A DNA stretch of 64,000 nt from Streptomyces sulfonofaciens (GCF_014656295.1 NZ_BNCD01000008.1:62001-126000), one strand, 5' to 3'. Shown: positions 17,456-25,935, numbered from the stretch's first letter. The notes: generated by a model not told the origin, from the letters alone. Numbers and translations are program-made.

Positions 17456-17609
17456 CCGGGAGGGGCCGGCCGGTGGACGAGCGGCCCCGCGGTGGCCGGG
17501 CGGTCTCACCTGTGACCGGGTGATGTCGCCGGTGGCCGGGTGGCCGGGTGGCCGCCAGTGTCCCTGCCGGGCCGCGGGTGAAGCCCGGCTCGGCTCAGGG
17601 CGGCTCGGC

Positions 17610-18314
17610 TCAGGGCGGGGCGGGCGCCGGGCGGCCGGTCGTCGCGGCGCCGGCGGCGAGGGCGACGGCGGCCAGCAGGATCAGGGCGACGATCAGGACG
17701 GGCACCGTGCCCCGGTGGACCTGGAGTGCGCCCCCGGTGAGCGCACCGCAGACCAGCACGGTCACCGACACCGCCCGGCGCACCCGGGACGGCCCCGGCG
17801 GGTCGGCCACGAGACCCGTCAGGGTGCGGGTGAGGACCGTCGTCGTCAGGTCGGGCAGGCCGAGCCGGTGCACCATGGCGTTCTGCAGGCCCATGCCCAC
17901 CGCGAGCAGCACGATGAGCACGTACGACACCGTCCCCGCGGCGCCCGCGGCGAGCGCCCCGGCCACCAGGACGGCCTGCGCGGCGACGAGCGGGGCGAAC
18001 ATCCGCTCGGGCGTGCCGAACCGCGGCGCCCACCGCCCCGCGGCCAGCACCCCGGTCACGAAGCAGGCCACGGCCAGCAGCGAGGCCGACGCGGACAGTT
18101 CGGGCGCACCGGCCAGCGCGAACGCCAAAAAGACCATGTTGCCCGTCATGTTGGCGACGAAGACGTGGTCCAGACCGAGAAAGCTGACAGCGTCCACCAG
18201 CCCGCTCACGAAGGTGAGCACCACCAGCAGCGGGGGCAGCACGCCGTGGTGGTCGCGCCGGCCGGGGAAGAGCAGGGCCGCGGTCCGGTCGAGCAGGCCG
18301 AGGAGGAAGTCCAT
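17610..18314 (-). CDS. YoaK/DUF1275-family membrane protein
   Basis: 234-residue integral membrane protein with about six helices. The family start is visible: LLVVLTFVSGLVDAVSFLGL then HVFVANMTGNMVFLAFALAG (the conserved D-A-x-S and N-M-T-G-N signature), later VGMGLQNAMVHRLGLPDLTT and TRTLTGLVADP. Function of the family is unknown (transport is often suggested). Start is ATG at 18314 or GTG two codons earlier; the ribosome site is weak. Its last codons and stop lie in a 15-bp direct duplication (GGCTCGGCTCAGGGC, 17587-17616), so the C-terminus has probably been altered by slippage. Confidence 0.85.
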   Translation of the reverse strand: MDFLLGLLDRTAALLFPGRRDHHGVLPPLLVVLTFVSGLVDAVSFLGLDHVFVANMTGNMVFLAFALAGAPELSASASLLAVACFVTGVLAAGRWAPRFGTPERMFAPLVAAQAVLVAGALAAGAAGTVSYVLIVLLAVGMGLQNAMVHRLGLPDLTTTVLTRTLTGLVADPPGPSRVRRAVSVTVLVCGALTGGALQVHRGTVPVLIVALILLAAVALAAGAATTGRPAPAPP

Positions 18315-18599
18315 ACTCACTGTCTCGGCAGCCGGGCGGGGCACCGCGAGGACGGCGCACACCCGCCGTCCTGCCGGGGCGGCGGCACACCGCGGCAGGA
18401 CGGCAGGCGTCGCGACCTCGGCAACCGCCCGAGGCCACCCGCGCCCGTCCATGGCCACCCGCGGCCTCTCGCGCTCGCCCGCGGCCTTTCGCGCCCGCGG
18501 CCACCCGCAACCGCCCGCGGCCGGCCGGCGCCGACCCGGCGGCGGCCGTCGTGTGCTCACGCCCGCAGCGAACCGCTCTCCCGATGGCGGGTCCGCCCC

Positions 18600-18612
18600 T
18601 AGCGTTGCCGCC
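18600..18612 (+). promoter_or_regulatory. Leaderless -10 element for the methyltransferase gene
   Basis: TAGCGT followed by exactly seven bases and then ATG, the arrangement typical of leaderless actinobacterial transcripts. The 285 bp upstream (18315-18599) is low-complexity CCACCCGCGG-type sequence without a gene. Confidence 0.6.
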
Positions 18613-19287
18613 ATGGGATCCGTGACGACGGCGGCGTACGACGCGTACGCCGACTGGTACGAGGAGTTCATGTCCGCCGCCTCCGGCGACTACATCGCGC
18701 GCGTGCACACCGCGATCGAGGACCTGCTGGGCGCCGGCGAGGGCGTCTGCCTGGACGTCTGCTGCGGCACGGGCGCCCACGCGCCGGCGCTGGCCGCGTT
18801 GGGGTGGACGCCGGTGGGCGTGGACCTGTCGCGCGGTCAGCTTCGCCACGCGGTGCGGCGGCTGCCCGTGGCCGTCGCCGACGCCTCGGCCCTCCCGCTG
18901 GCCGACGCCTCGGTACCGGCCGCGGCCTGTGTGCTGGCGAGCACCGACGTCCCGGACTACGCAGCGGTGCTGCGGGAGACCGCCCGGGTGCTCCGCCCCG
19001 GCGGACGGTTCCTGCACCTGGGGGTGCACCCGTGCTTCGTCGGAGCCTTCGCCGACTGGAGCGACCGGCCGAGGATCGTGGTCGACGCGCGGTACTCCGA
19101 CCGCTCCCGCAGTTTCGACGCGTGGAGTCCGGCCGGTGTCCGGGCCAGGGTCGGCGCCTGGCACCTCCCGCTCGCGGACCTGCTCAACCACGCCGTTGCG
19201 GCAGGTCTGCGCCTGGTCCGCACCGTGGAGGCGGGCCCGGGCGGCGTGCCGGACCTGCTGGGGTTCCTCGCGGTGAAGGAGCGGTAG
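18613..19287 (+). CDS. Class I SAM-dependent methyltransferase
   Basis: 224 residues. AYDAYADWYEEFM at the start, motif I VCLDVCCGTGAHAPALAALG, acidic residue after strand two in VGVDLSRGQL, VAVADASALPLADASV (motif II), then ETARVLRPGGRFLHLG (motif III). These match the Methyltransf_11 family. Substrate unknown, most likely a small molecule. The start is fixed by the TAGCGT-N7-ATG leaderless arrangement and by similarity to family N-termini. Neighbours give no pathway clue: upstream gene is divergent, downstream gene is separated by 387 bp. Confidence 0.87.
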   Translation: MGSVTTAAYDAYADWYEEFMSAASGDYIARVHTAIEDLLGAGEGVCLDVCCGTGAHAPALAALGWTPVGVDLSRGQLRHAVRRLPVAVADASALPLADASVPAAACVLASTDVPDYAAVLRETARVLRPGGRFLHLGVHPCFVGAFADWSDRPRIVVDARYSDRSRSFDAWSPAGVRARVGAWHLPLADLLNHAVAAGLRLVRTVEAGPGGVPDLLGFLAVKER

Positions 19288-19674
19288 CGGGTCGGCGGCC
19301 CCGAACGGCTCGCCCCCGGGCCGTGGGCGCCCGTGCACGCGGCCGGGGGCGGCGGGTGGGCGCCCCGCTGGTGCCGGAACGCGGGCGCGTGTTCCGGGGT
19401 CGCCGGGAGGGCGGGCGTCTGGCCCCGGGGTCGCCGGGAGGGCGGGCGTTGATCCGGGGACGCGGGAACGGTGGGCGTCTGTCTGAGAACGCGGGCAAGG
19501 CATGTGTCCGAAACGCGGGCAAAAGGTGCAAGCCCTAGAATGGAGGCGCAGGGTCGGGAAGGTGGGGCAGGAGAGCCGCGCCGCTGACCGGCCCGTGTGA
19601 AGGCCGGGTGCAGCCGCGACGGCCGGGTGCGGCAGGGGACCGAGAAGGATCCGGGCCGCGAGGAAGGCGTCGGG
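19288..19674. other. Gene-free stretch with short direct repeats
   Basis: Contains two 22-bp copies built on GGTCGCCGGGAGGGCGGGCG (about 19398-19450) followed by three CGCGGGCAA/CGCGGGAAC-type copies. The distal part should hold the promoter of the RraA-like gene (CCTAGAATGG near 19535 is the best -10-like site). No coding signal seen. Confidence 0.5.
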
Positions 19675-20352
19675 ATGCGCGAGCGGAGCAGCGACCCGGT
19701 GGTGTCCGTCGAGGGACTCGGATGCGCCGACCTGGTGGATGCGATGGGCCGTTTCCACGGGCACCGGGCGCACATCCTCGACCTGGTCAGCCCCGCTCCG
19801 CGGCGGACCCTGTTCGGACCCGCCACCACGATCGCCTACCTCCCCTACCGCGACGACCGCACGGAGACGAACGCGCCGGGCTTCGCGGGCTGGTTCTACC
19901 GCGCGGTCGGCGACGCGCCGCGCGGGGCGGTGCTCGTCCTCTCCAGCGGCGGTCACCCGGACGCCTCGCACGGCGGCGCCACCAAGATGTCCCGCCTCCA
20001 GAACCACGGCCTGGCGGGCGTGCTCACGGACGGCAGGCTCCGCGACTTCGGCGAGCTGGCCGCCTACGACTTCTCGACGTGGTGCGCGGGCGAGGCCACC
20101 CGCTGGGGCGGCGACACCGTGACACCTGCCGCGGCGAACGTCCCCGTCGAGGTCGGCGGCGTCTGCGTCGTCCCGGGCGACTACGTCTACGCCGACAGCG
20201 CAGGAGCCGTCGTCATTCCGGCGCACAGCCTGTCCGACGTGGTGGCCGAGGCCCACCGGATGGCGGCCGAGGACCAGGACTATCTGACGCGGATCCGTGC
20301 CGAGGATCCCGCGGCCCTGCGCGCCGGGGAGCAGGGCGGCACAGAGCGGTGA
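19675..20352 (+). CDS. RraA-like / aldolase-type family protein
   Basis: 225 residues. The family fold is signalled by CADLVDAMGRF near the start, a Thr/Pro-rich middle, and the core GGATKMSRLQNHGLAGVLTD followed by GRLRDFGEL (pattern GGx..A..., D-G-x-x-R-D), where the Arg and Asp bind substrate and metal. Related proteins include RraA (RNase E inhibitor), HMG aldolase and oxaloacetate decarboxylase; in actinobacteria the exact role is usually unknown. C-terminal PGDYVYADSAGAVVIP is also conserved. ATG at 19675 is preceded by GAGGAAGG. Stands alone, converging with the DUF6510 gene. Confidence 0.85.
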   Translation: MRERSSDPVVSVEGLGCADLVDAMGRFHGHRAHILDLVSPAPRRTLFGPATTIAYLPYRDDRTETNAPGFAGWFYRAVGDAPRGAVLVLSSGGHPDASHGGATKMSRLQNHGLAGVLTDGRLRDFGELAAYDFSTWCAGEATRWGGDTVTPAAANVPVEVGGVCVVPGDYVYADSAGAVVIPAHSLSDVVAEAHRMAAEDQDYLTRIRAEDPAALRAGEQGGTER

Positions 20353-20358
20353 GCCCGG

Positions 20359-20853
20359 TCAGGCCCCCGGCCGGTCGCGCGTGAAGGAGAGGGCGACGGT
20401 TCCGCGGAGGTCCAGCCACAGCCGGTCGGGGGTGGGGACGAGGCGGAGGATGACGCGGTCGCAGTCGGGGCAGCGGCCGACGTAGCCGGGCGCGCGGGCG
20501 TACACGCGCAGCCGGGCGAGGGGCCAGTCGGTGCCGCAGCCGGTGCACCGGCCGACCGCGGTGGTCGGTTCGAGGGCCAGGATCTCCGACAGCGGACCGG
20601 CCAGCGCGTTGCCGTCCTCGTATTCGTACTCGTACTCGTACTCGTACTCGTATTCGTGCTCGTATGGGGCCGCCGGGTCCGTGGGCGGGTCTGCGGGCGG
20701 GTCTGCGGACGGGACCGGGTCCGTGGGCGGGTCTGCGGGTGGGGTCGGGGTCGCGTGGCGGGTCGAAGCCGCGTACGGGCGGCGGTGCGCGTCGTCCTGA
20801 CGGGCGTCTGCCCGGCGCGGCGGTGTGCCGGACGCGTCCTCTGGCTGCTGCAT
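20359..20853 (-). CDS. DUF6510-like zinc-ribbon protein with Glu-Tyr repeat insert
   Basis: 164 residues. The C-terminal 95 residues match a small actinobacterial family: DGNALAGPLSEILAL, VGRCTGCGTDWPLARLRVYA, GRCPDCDRVILRLV and WLDLRGTVALSF; the four Cys form two CxxC pairs of a zinc ribbon. Family members are often next to ferredoxin-reductase and sulfite-oxidase-like genes, as here. The N-terminal half is unusual: Pro/Asp repeats (TDPVPSADPPADPPTDP), then seven alternating Glu-Tyr pairs coded by a hexanucleotide repeat. Its ATG at 20853 overlaps the reductase ribosome context (TGACATG), so it is translationally coupled to the upstream reductase. Role unknown; may be an electron-transfer partner or assembly factor. 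Confidence 0.78.
   Translation of the reverse strand: MQQPEDASGTPPRRADARQDDAHRRPYAASTRHATPTPPADPPTDPVPSADPPADPPTDPAAPYEHEYEYEYEYEYEYEDGNALAGPLSEILALEPTTAVGRCTGCGTDWPLARLRVYARAPGYVGRCPDCDRVILRLVPTPDRLWLDLRGTVALSFTRDRPGA
20618..20665. repeat. In-frame hexanucleotide repeat (8 units)
   Basis: Eight tandem TCGTAY-type units on the plus strand (TCGTAT, four TCGTAC, TCGTAT, TCGTGC, TCGTAT), read on the minus strand as alternating Tyr/Glu codons. Gain or loss of units would keep the frame. Confidence 0.9.
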
Positions 20854-20854
20854 G

Positions 20855-21610
20855 TCATCCTCCACTGGGACCGAACCGCTCGGTGCGGATGCGTTCGGGA
20901 GCGTGGCCCAGGTCCACCAGCAGATCGGCGGCCGTCTCGACGAAGCCGGTGGGTCCGCAGACGTAGCACAGGGGGGCGGACCGCGGCGGCCACCCCGCCT
21001 CGGACAGGTCCCGCGCCGCCAGCCGTCCCGCCGGCCTGGGCCAGCCCGCCGGGGCGCCGCGGGTGTAGATGCACACGGTCTCAAGGCCCGGCTCGCTGCC
21101 GTCCAGTTCGGAGACGTACAGCCGGTCCTCGGGCGAGCGGACGGAGTACAGCAGCCTGAAGGGCGCTTTGCTGCCGGCCGCTCGGCGGGTGCGGACCATC
21201 GCCATGAGCGGCACCAGCCCCGAGCCGCCGGCGACCAGCAGCACCGGCTCGGTCTGCTCGGGCCGCCAGACGAACCAGCCGCCCACCGGCCCGCGCACCT
21301 CCACCAGGTCTCCGACGTCCAGGACGTCCGCGAGGTACGGCGACACCTCGCCGTCCCGGACACGCTGCACGGTCAGCTCGATGCGGTCGGCGTCAGGAGC
21401 CGACGCCAGGGAGTAGCTGCGCTGGGTGCTGTAGCCGTCCTCCGCCGTGAGGCGCACGTCGACGTGCTGGCCCGCCAGGTGCCCGGGCCAACCGGGAACG
21501 TCGAAGGCCAGGGTGTGCGCGAGGGCGGACTCGGCGCGGCGGCCGGTCAGCTCGGCGGGCCGCCAGCGCAGCCGTTCGCCTAGTCGCCCTGGTACCGCTG
21601 CTCGCGCCAT
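20855..21610 (-). CDS. Ferredoxin-NADP(H)-reductase-type flavoprotein
   Basis: 251-residue FAD/NAD(P)H oxidoreductase that should pass electrons to or from the neighbouring molybdo-enzyme. The FAD domain shows HVDVRLTAEDGYSTQRSYSL (RxYS motif) and ADVLDVGDLVEVRGPVGGWF; the NAD domain shows VLLVAGGSGLVPLMAMVR, LLYSVRSPEDRLYVSEL, and the C-terminal LCYVCGPTGFVETAADLL. ATG at 21610 has GGAG upstream and overlaps the sulfite-oxidase-like gene by 31 bp; its TGA is one base from the ATG of the DUF6510 gene. The three genes are clearly one operon. No iron-sulfur domain is fused. Confidence 0.9.
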   Translation of the reverse strand: MARAAVPGRLGERLRWRPAELTGRRAESALAHTLAFDVPGWPGHLAGQHVDVRLTAEDGYSTQRSYSLASAPDADRIELTVQRVRDGEVSPYLADVLDVGDLVEVRGPVGGWFVWRPEQTEPVLLVAGGSGLVPLMAMVRTRRAAGSKAPFRLLYSVRSPEDRLYVSELDGSEPGLETVCIYTRGAPAGWPRPAGRLAARDLSEAGWPPRSAPLCYVCGPTGFVETAADLLVDLGHAPERIRTERFGPSGG

Positions 21611-22179
21611 GGGTCTCCGTAGTCGTGGTATCCGGCGGTCTCCCAGAAGCCGCGCTCGTCCTCCGTGAGCAGTTGGATCTCGTGCACCCATTTGGCGGAC
21701 TTCCACAGGTACAGATGGGGGACCAGCAGCCTGGCCGGGCCGCCGTGCTCGGGGGCCAGGTCCGCGTCGTCATAGCGGTAGGCGATCCATGCCCGCCCGT
21801 CGAGGAGGTCCTCCAGGGGGAGGTTGGTGGTGTAGCCGCCGTAGGCGTGGACCAGCGCGAAGCGGGCGGACGTCGTCACGTCCCGCATCAGCACGTCCAG
21901 GGAGACGCCCTCCCACCGGGTGCCGAACTTGGACCACTTGGTGACGCAGTGCAGGTCCACGGTGGGCGTCTCGCTGGGCAAGGCCGTGAACCCCGCCCAG
22001 TCCCAACTGTGCTGCTCGCCGGTCTCGGTGCGGATCGTGAACTGCCACGCCTCGCGGTCGACGCGCGGCGTGGGCCCCGCCGACAGCACCGGGAAGTCGG
22101 TGGTCTCGTACTGGCCGGGGGGCAGTGTGTGGCGGGAGTCCCGGGCCCGCCCGCGGAACCCGCGCGAAATGATGACCAT
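21580..22179 (-). CDS. Sulfite-oxidase-like molybdopterin protein (YedY/SUOX-type)
   Basis: 199 residues of the oxidoreductase molybdopterin-binding domain. The molybdenum-ligating Cys is in DLHCVTKWSKFGTRWEGV, typical of the family; later segments ALVHAYGGYTTNLPLEDLL and EHGGPARLLVPHLYLWKSAK, WVHEIQL complete the fold. No Tat signal is visible, so the protein is probably cytoplasmic, unlike MsrP. First gene of an operon with a ferredoxin reductase and a zinc-ribbon protein, which suggests a self-contained NAD(P)H-linked molybdenum redox system. ATG at 22179 with a modest GAAGGGCGGC. Substrate (sulfite, sulfoxide or other) unknown. Confidence 0.9.
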   Translation of the reverse strand: MVIISRGFRGRARDSRHTLPPGQYETTDFPVLSAGPTPRVDREAWQFTIRTETGEQHSWDWAGFTALPSETPTVDLHCVTKWSKFGTRWEGVSLDVLMRDVTTSARFALVHAYGGYTTNLPLEDLLDGRAWIAYRYDDADLAPEHGGPARLLVPHLYLWKSAKWVHEIQLLTEDERGFWETAGYHDYGDPWREQRYQGD

Positions 22180-22855
22180 GCCGTGCAGCCGCCCTTCGAA
22201 GATATGTTATCCATTGTCCATCTTTGTCTGTCATGATGCAGGCTGTGCGCGCGACTGGGTGGTGGTCTCCGACTGGGTGGTTCGGGCGGTCCGGGTGGTC
22301 ACGACTGGGTGGTCCGGGTGGTCCCCGACTGGTGGTCCGGGGGGTTCGGGCGGTCTCGACTGAGTGGTGACCGGTGGTGCCGGTGCCGACCGGGCGGCCG
22401 GGGGTCGCGTCATTCGGGTGGTCGGGGGTCGCGCCGTTCGGGTGGTCGGGGTTCGCACCGTTCGGGTGGTCAGGGGGTCTCGGCCGTCAGGTCCGAGCCC
22501 ACAGGGAGGCGGTGGCCACCCGCCGACGGGTGGGGGAGGGGCGGTACGGGAACGTGTCGCTGCCGCCCCTCCCCTCCGCTGCTTGGGGCTGACGTAGCCG
22601 ATCCGGAGTGGTCAGGGCGGCATCGGCTCGTCCGGTGTTCGAGCACGAGCGCGATGGATGACGGGGGCCCGTTCGGCGTCGGGGACGTATCCGAGAGGTG
22701 AGGGGAAAGCCGGTTCGGCGTTCGAGGGCGAGCGGAGCGAACACGGCCGGTCCGGAGCGTGCGGACCGGCGAAGCGAACGCTCCGGTCGGATTTCTGAGC
22801 GTGCCACGGAACGGCGAGAGGGGGCCGGGGGCGCAGCCCCGGGGCCCGTGGACGC
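22180..22855. other. 676-bp gene-free stretch with GGTGGTC repeats
   Basis: 22195-22235 is AT-rich (GATATGTTATCC) and is the likely promoter of the molybdo-enzyme operon. 22250-22480 is made of GGTGGTC/GACTGGGTGG repeats, including three intact 24-bp copies. 22600-22855 has no convincing gene; a CCGGGG...CCCCGG hairpin near 22828-22845 may terminate the TetR transcript. Confidence 0.5.
22399..22470. repeat. Three tandem 24-bp repeats
   Basis: Units of 24 bp at 22399-22422, 22423-22446 and 22447-22470, each with GGGGTCGC near the start and TTCGGGTGGT at the end, differing at a few positions. Related GGTCCGGGTGGT copies precede them. Confidence 0.85.
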
Positions 22856-23506
22856 CTAACCGCGACGCGTCACCGGTGCCCGCCACATCCCCACGATCGC
22901 ATCGACCAGCCCGGTAGCGGTGTCATGCCAACTGGCCCGGGGAGTAGGAGTGCTCTCCGCCAACGCACGCTCCCGCTCCGCGCAGGTGTGCACGATCAAC
23001 TGCCGTGCCATGGCGCCGCGTTCCGACCGCACCTCGGCCGGCAGGTCGGGCATGCTCCCGTGCAGCCTCCGTACGATGCACCGCAGGGCGGGGGAGGCGA
23101 GCGACTCCTCGGTCATGATGTCGTGCAGCGCCGGATCGGTCATCACCTGGGCGCAGAACCGTGCGTACCAGGTGGGGCTGCCCAGGGCCGCCAGATGCTC
23201 GGTGACCGGGCGCACAAGGCAGCCCACCCAGTCGCGCATGTCGTTGGAGTCGCCCGCCTCGTCCAGTACTCGCACCCGCACCTGCTCGATGCGCCCGCCG
23301 TGCTTGCGTGCGATCGCCCGCACCAGGTCGGCCTTCGTGCCGAAGTGGTAGCCGACCGCGGCGTTGTTGCCCTGGCCGGCGGCCTCGCTGATCCTGCGGT
23401 TGGAGACCGCGTACACGCCCCGTTCGGCGAACAGCCGCTCCGCCGCCGTCAGGATCAGCTCTCGTGTGGCGCTGACCTGATCAGCCCGTACCGACTTGCC
23501 CGCCAT
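22856..23506 (-). CDS. TetR/AcrR-family transcriptional regulator
   Basis: 216 residues. N-terminal DNA-binding domain: TRELILTAAERLFAERGVYA, VSNRRISEAAGQGNNAAVGY, HFGTKADLVRAIARKH; the recognition helix is the NNAAVGYHFGTK type. The remaining all-helical domain (about 75-216) would bind a ligand, with a Trp/Phe-rich stretch (TWYARFCAQVMTDPALHD). ATG at 23506 is taken as start; an ATG four codons upstream (23518) is equally possible. It is divergent from a 14-helix drug exporter and most likely represses it. Ligand unknown. Confidence 0.9.
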   Translation of the reverse strand: MAGKSVRADQVSATRELILTAAERLFAERGVYAVSNRRISEAAGQGNNAAVGYHFGTKADLVRAIARKHGGRIEQVRVRVLDEAGDSNDMRDWVGCLVRPVTEHLAALGSPTWYARFCAQVMTDPALHDIMTEESLASPALRCIVRRLHGSMPDLPAEVRSERGAMARQLIVHTCAERERALAESTPTPRASWHDTATGLVDAIVGMWRAPVTRRG

Positions 23507-23709
23507 GGTCACCACCATAACCAGGCGCTACGGGCCCCTGGTGGAGACCCGTGCGCCACCCCGCCGCCCAGACGGCCCCCCTCGGCCACGCGCCCGGCGG
23601 CCACGCCCTCCTCGCCTGCCGGGCTCCCGGGCCACGCCGCCGTCATACGCGGGAGCTGACCGTTGCCGTACACGTGAACGAGCCGTCGACTAACCTGAGC
23701 CGAGCGACC

Positions 23710-23729
23710 TAAGTCAAGCGACTGATTTA
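23710..23729. promoter_or_regulatory. Possible TetR operator
   Basis: TAAGTCA, spacer AGCGAC, TGATTTA: an imperfect inverted repeat (6 of 7 positions) in the AT-richer part of the TetR-exporter intergenic region. Position fits a shared regulator site; not proven. Confidence 0.45.
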
Positions 23730-23766
23730 ATTGCGGCCGCCCGGACCACACCGGCGGCCCGATGCT

Positions 23767-23822
23767 GTCACGTCGTCACGTCGTCACGTCGTCACGTCGT
23801 CACGTCGTCACGCCGTCACGCC
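23767..23822. repeat. Seven tandem copies of an octamer
   Basis: Five perfect GTCACGTC units followed by two GTCACGCC units, without gaps. It lies between the possible TetR operator and the exporter gene, so copy number could change promoter spacing. Confidence 0.92.
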
Positions 23823-23961
23823 GCTGAGGTGTGGCAGATCGGGGCGCTGTTCGACGTCGTCATGGCGGCCCGCGCCGTCCTGCGTTGACACGCGCCCTCG
23901 CGTGTTGCCGCACTGCCGTACCCCCGCTCGCGCTCCACCAGCCCAGACGGAGGCCCCGACC

Positions 23962-25434
23962 ATGTCCGATGCCCTCGCGCGACCCGCCACCGGGTCGACC
24001 GCCGCACCACGGGCGAACCCCGTCGTGGTGGTGCTCGCCCTGGCAGGGATCGTGGTGTCGCTGATGCAGACACTGGTCATCCCACTGATTCCCGAACTCC
24101 CCTCCCTCCTGCACGCCTCCACCTCCGACACCACCTGGGCGGTGACCGCCACCCTGCTCGCGGGCGCCGTCTCCACACCGGTGATGGGGCGGCTCGGGGA
24201 CATGTACGGCAAGCGGCGCATGCTGCTGGTCAGCCTGGTCCTGCTGGTGGCGGGTTCCTCCGTCGCCGCGCTCAGCGGCTCCCTGGCGCCCATGGTGGTG
24301 GGACGGGCCCTGCAGGGCATGGCGGCCGGGGTGATCCCACTCGGCATCAGCATCATGCGCGATGAACTGCCGCCGGACCGGCTCGCCGCGGCGACCGCGC
24401 TGATGAGCGCCTCGCTCGGGGTGGGCGGCGCGCTCGGCCTGCCCGCGGCCGCGTTCCTGGCCGAACGCGCCGACTGGCACGTGCTGTTCTGGACCTCGGC
24501 CGCACTCGGTGCTGTCGTGACCGTGCTGGTGCTCCGACTGGTGCCGGAGTCCGCCGTGCGCACCGGCGGCCGTTTCGACCTGGTGGGCGCGGTGGGGCTG
24601 TCGGCCGCGCTGGTCTGCCTGCTACTGGCGATCTCCAAGGGCGGCGACTGGGGCTGGACCGACGGACGCACCGATGGTCTCTTCGGCGCCGCGGCGCTGG
24701 TGCTGGTGGTGTGGGGCTGGTGGGAACTGCGCGTCCCTCGGCCACTGGTGGACCTGCGCACCACGGCCCGCCGCCAGGTGCTGTTCACCAATCTCGCCTC
24801 GATGGTGTTCGGCTTCTCGATGTTCGCGATGGCGCTGCTGCTTCCACAACTGCTCCAGATGCCGAAGGCCACCGGGTACGGCCTCGGGCAGTCGATGCTG
24901 GCCGTCGGCCTGGTCATGGCGCCCAACGGCCTGGTGATGATGGCGATGGCACCGCTGTCCGCACGTCTCTCCCGCTCCCGCGGACCGAAGGTGACCCTGA
25001 TGGTCGGCGCGGTCGTCGTGGCCGCGGGGTACGGGCTCAACATCGTGCTGATGTCCGCCGTCTGGCAGCTCGTACTGGTCTCCAGCATCGTGGGCGCCGG
25101 CATCGGACTCGCCTACGGTGCCATGCCCGCGCTCGTCATGGCCGCCGTGCCCGTGTCCGAGACCGCTGCCGCCAACAGCCTCAACACGCTGATGCGGTCC
25201 ATCGGCACCTCCGTCTCCAGTGCGGTCGCCGGTGTCGTACTGGCCCAGATGGTCACCGCCTTCGGTCCTGCCGTCCTGCCCTCGCAGAACGCGTTCCGGG
25301 TGGTCATGGCCATCGGTGCCGGTGCCGCCCTGATCGCCCTCGGCTTCGCCTCGTTCCTCCCGGCCCGGCGCCCGCCCAGCACCGCGCCGACGGCACCCGC
25401 GTCGGCACGGACGTCGCCGGCCGTGCAGGGGTGA
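23962..25434 (+). CDS. MFS multidrug exporter, DHA2 (14-helix) family
   Basis: 490-residue proton-driven exporter. Fourteen hydrophobic segments are visible. Family motifs: MQTLVIPLIPELPSLL in helix 1 with the following loop, MGRLGDMYGKRRMLLVSLVL (motif A, GxxxDxxGxR/K-K-R), GRALQGMAAGVIPLGISIMR (motif B region) and GGALGLPAAAFLAE (motif C-like). C-terminal tail is Pro/Ala-rich. ATG at 23962 follows ACGGAGG; the longer upstream frame is not membrane-like. Divergent from a TetR regulator, the classic arrangement of an inducible efflux pair. Substrates unknown. Confidence 0.9.
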   Translation: MSDALARPATGSTAAPRANPVVVVLALAGIVVSLMQTLVIPLIPELPSLLHASTSDTTWAVTATLLAGAVSTPVMGRLGDMYGKRRMLLVSLVLLVAGSSVAALSGSLAPMVVGRALQGMAAGVIPLGISIMRDELPPDRLAAATALMSASLGVGGALGLPAAAFLAERADWHVLFWTSAALGAVVTVLVLRLVPESAVRTGGRFDLVGAVGLSAALVCLLLAISKGGDWGWTDGRTDGLFGAAALVLVVWGWWELRVPRPLVDLRTTARRQVLFTNLASMVFGFSMFAMALLLPQLLQMPKATGYGLGQSMLAVGLVMAPNGLVMMAMAPLSARLSRSRGPKVTLMVGAVVVAAGYGLNIVLMSAVWQLVLVSSIVGAGIGLAYGAMPALVMAAVPVSETAAANSLNTLMRSIGTSVSSAVAGVVLAQMVTAFGPAVLPSQNAFRVVMAIGAGAALIALGFASFLPARRPPSTAPTAPASARTSPAVQG

Positions 25435-25442
25435 GGCATTGG

Positions 25443-25464
25443 CGGCCCCGGCCGACCGGGGCCG
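25443..25464 (+). terminator. Hairpin after exporter gene
   Basis: CGGCCCCGG, loop CCGA, CCGGGGCCG: a perfect 9-bp stem starting nine bases past the exporter stop codon. Confidence 0.75.
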
Positions 25465-25930
25465 TCGAGGGCGCCCCGGCACGGTGGGGCCGCAGCGCTG
25501 CCCGACCCGGCGCCGCGCGACCCGCCACCGTCCCGCGCCGATCCGGTACCGCCACACACCGATCAGGCACTGCCTCATCGACCTGCCACTGCCCGCGCAC
25601 CGACCTGCCGCCGTCCCGCACCGACCCGCTACTGCCTCGCATCGACCAGCCACTGCACCGCACCAGCCCGCCGCCGCGTCCCGGGCCCAGCCCTACCCGG
25701 TCCAGCCCAATCCGGTCCAACCTGGTCCCACCCGGTCCAGTCCGGCCGTGCGCCGCCAGGGCCGTGCGCCGCCCGGCCGTGGCGGTACCGCGTGGGCGCC
25801 GCAGGGGTGTCGTACCGGCCGGCTCGGGCGCCGGGCGCAGCCCCCACCGGCCGCCCCCTACGTCTTCCGGCCATGATCCCAGCGTCTTCCGGCCGCGTGC
25901 CGTACGACCAGGGGGCCGTATGAACGGGCA
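25465..25930. other. Gene-free low-complexity stretch
   Basis: 465 bp of C-rich degenerate repeats: drifting CGCACCGACCTGCC-type units (25530-25670), then CCGGTCCAGCC-type units (25690-25745). No ribosome binding site or codon bias on either strand. Confidence 0.55.
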
Positions 25931-25935
25931 CCGCG

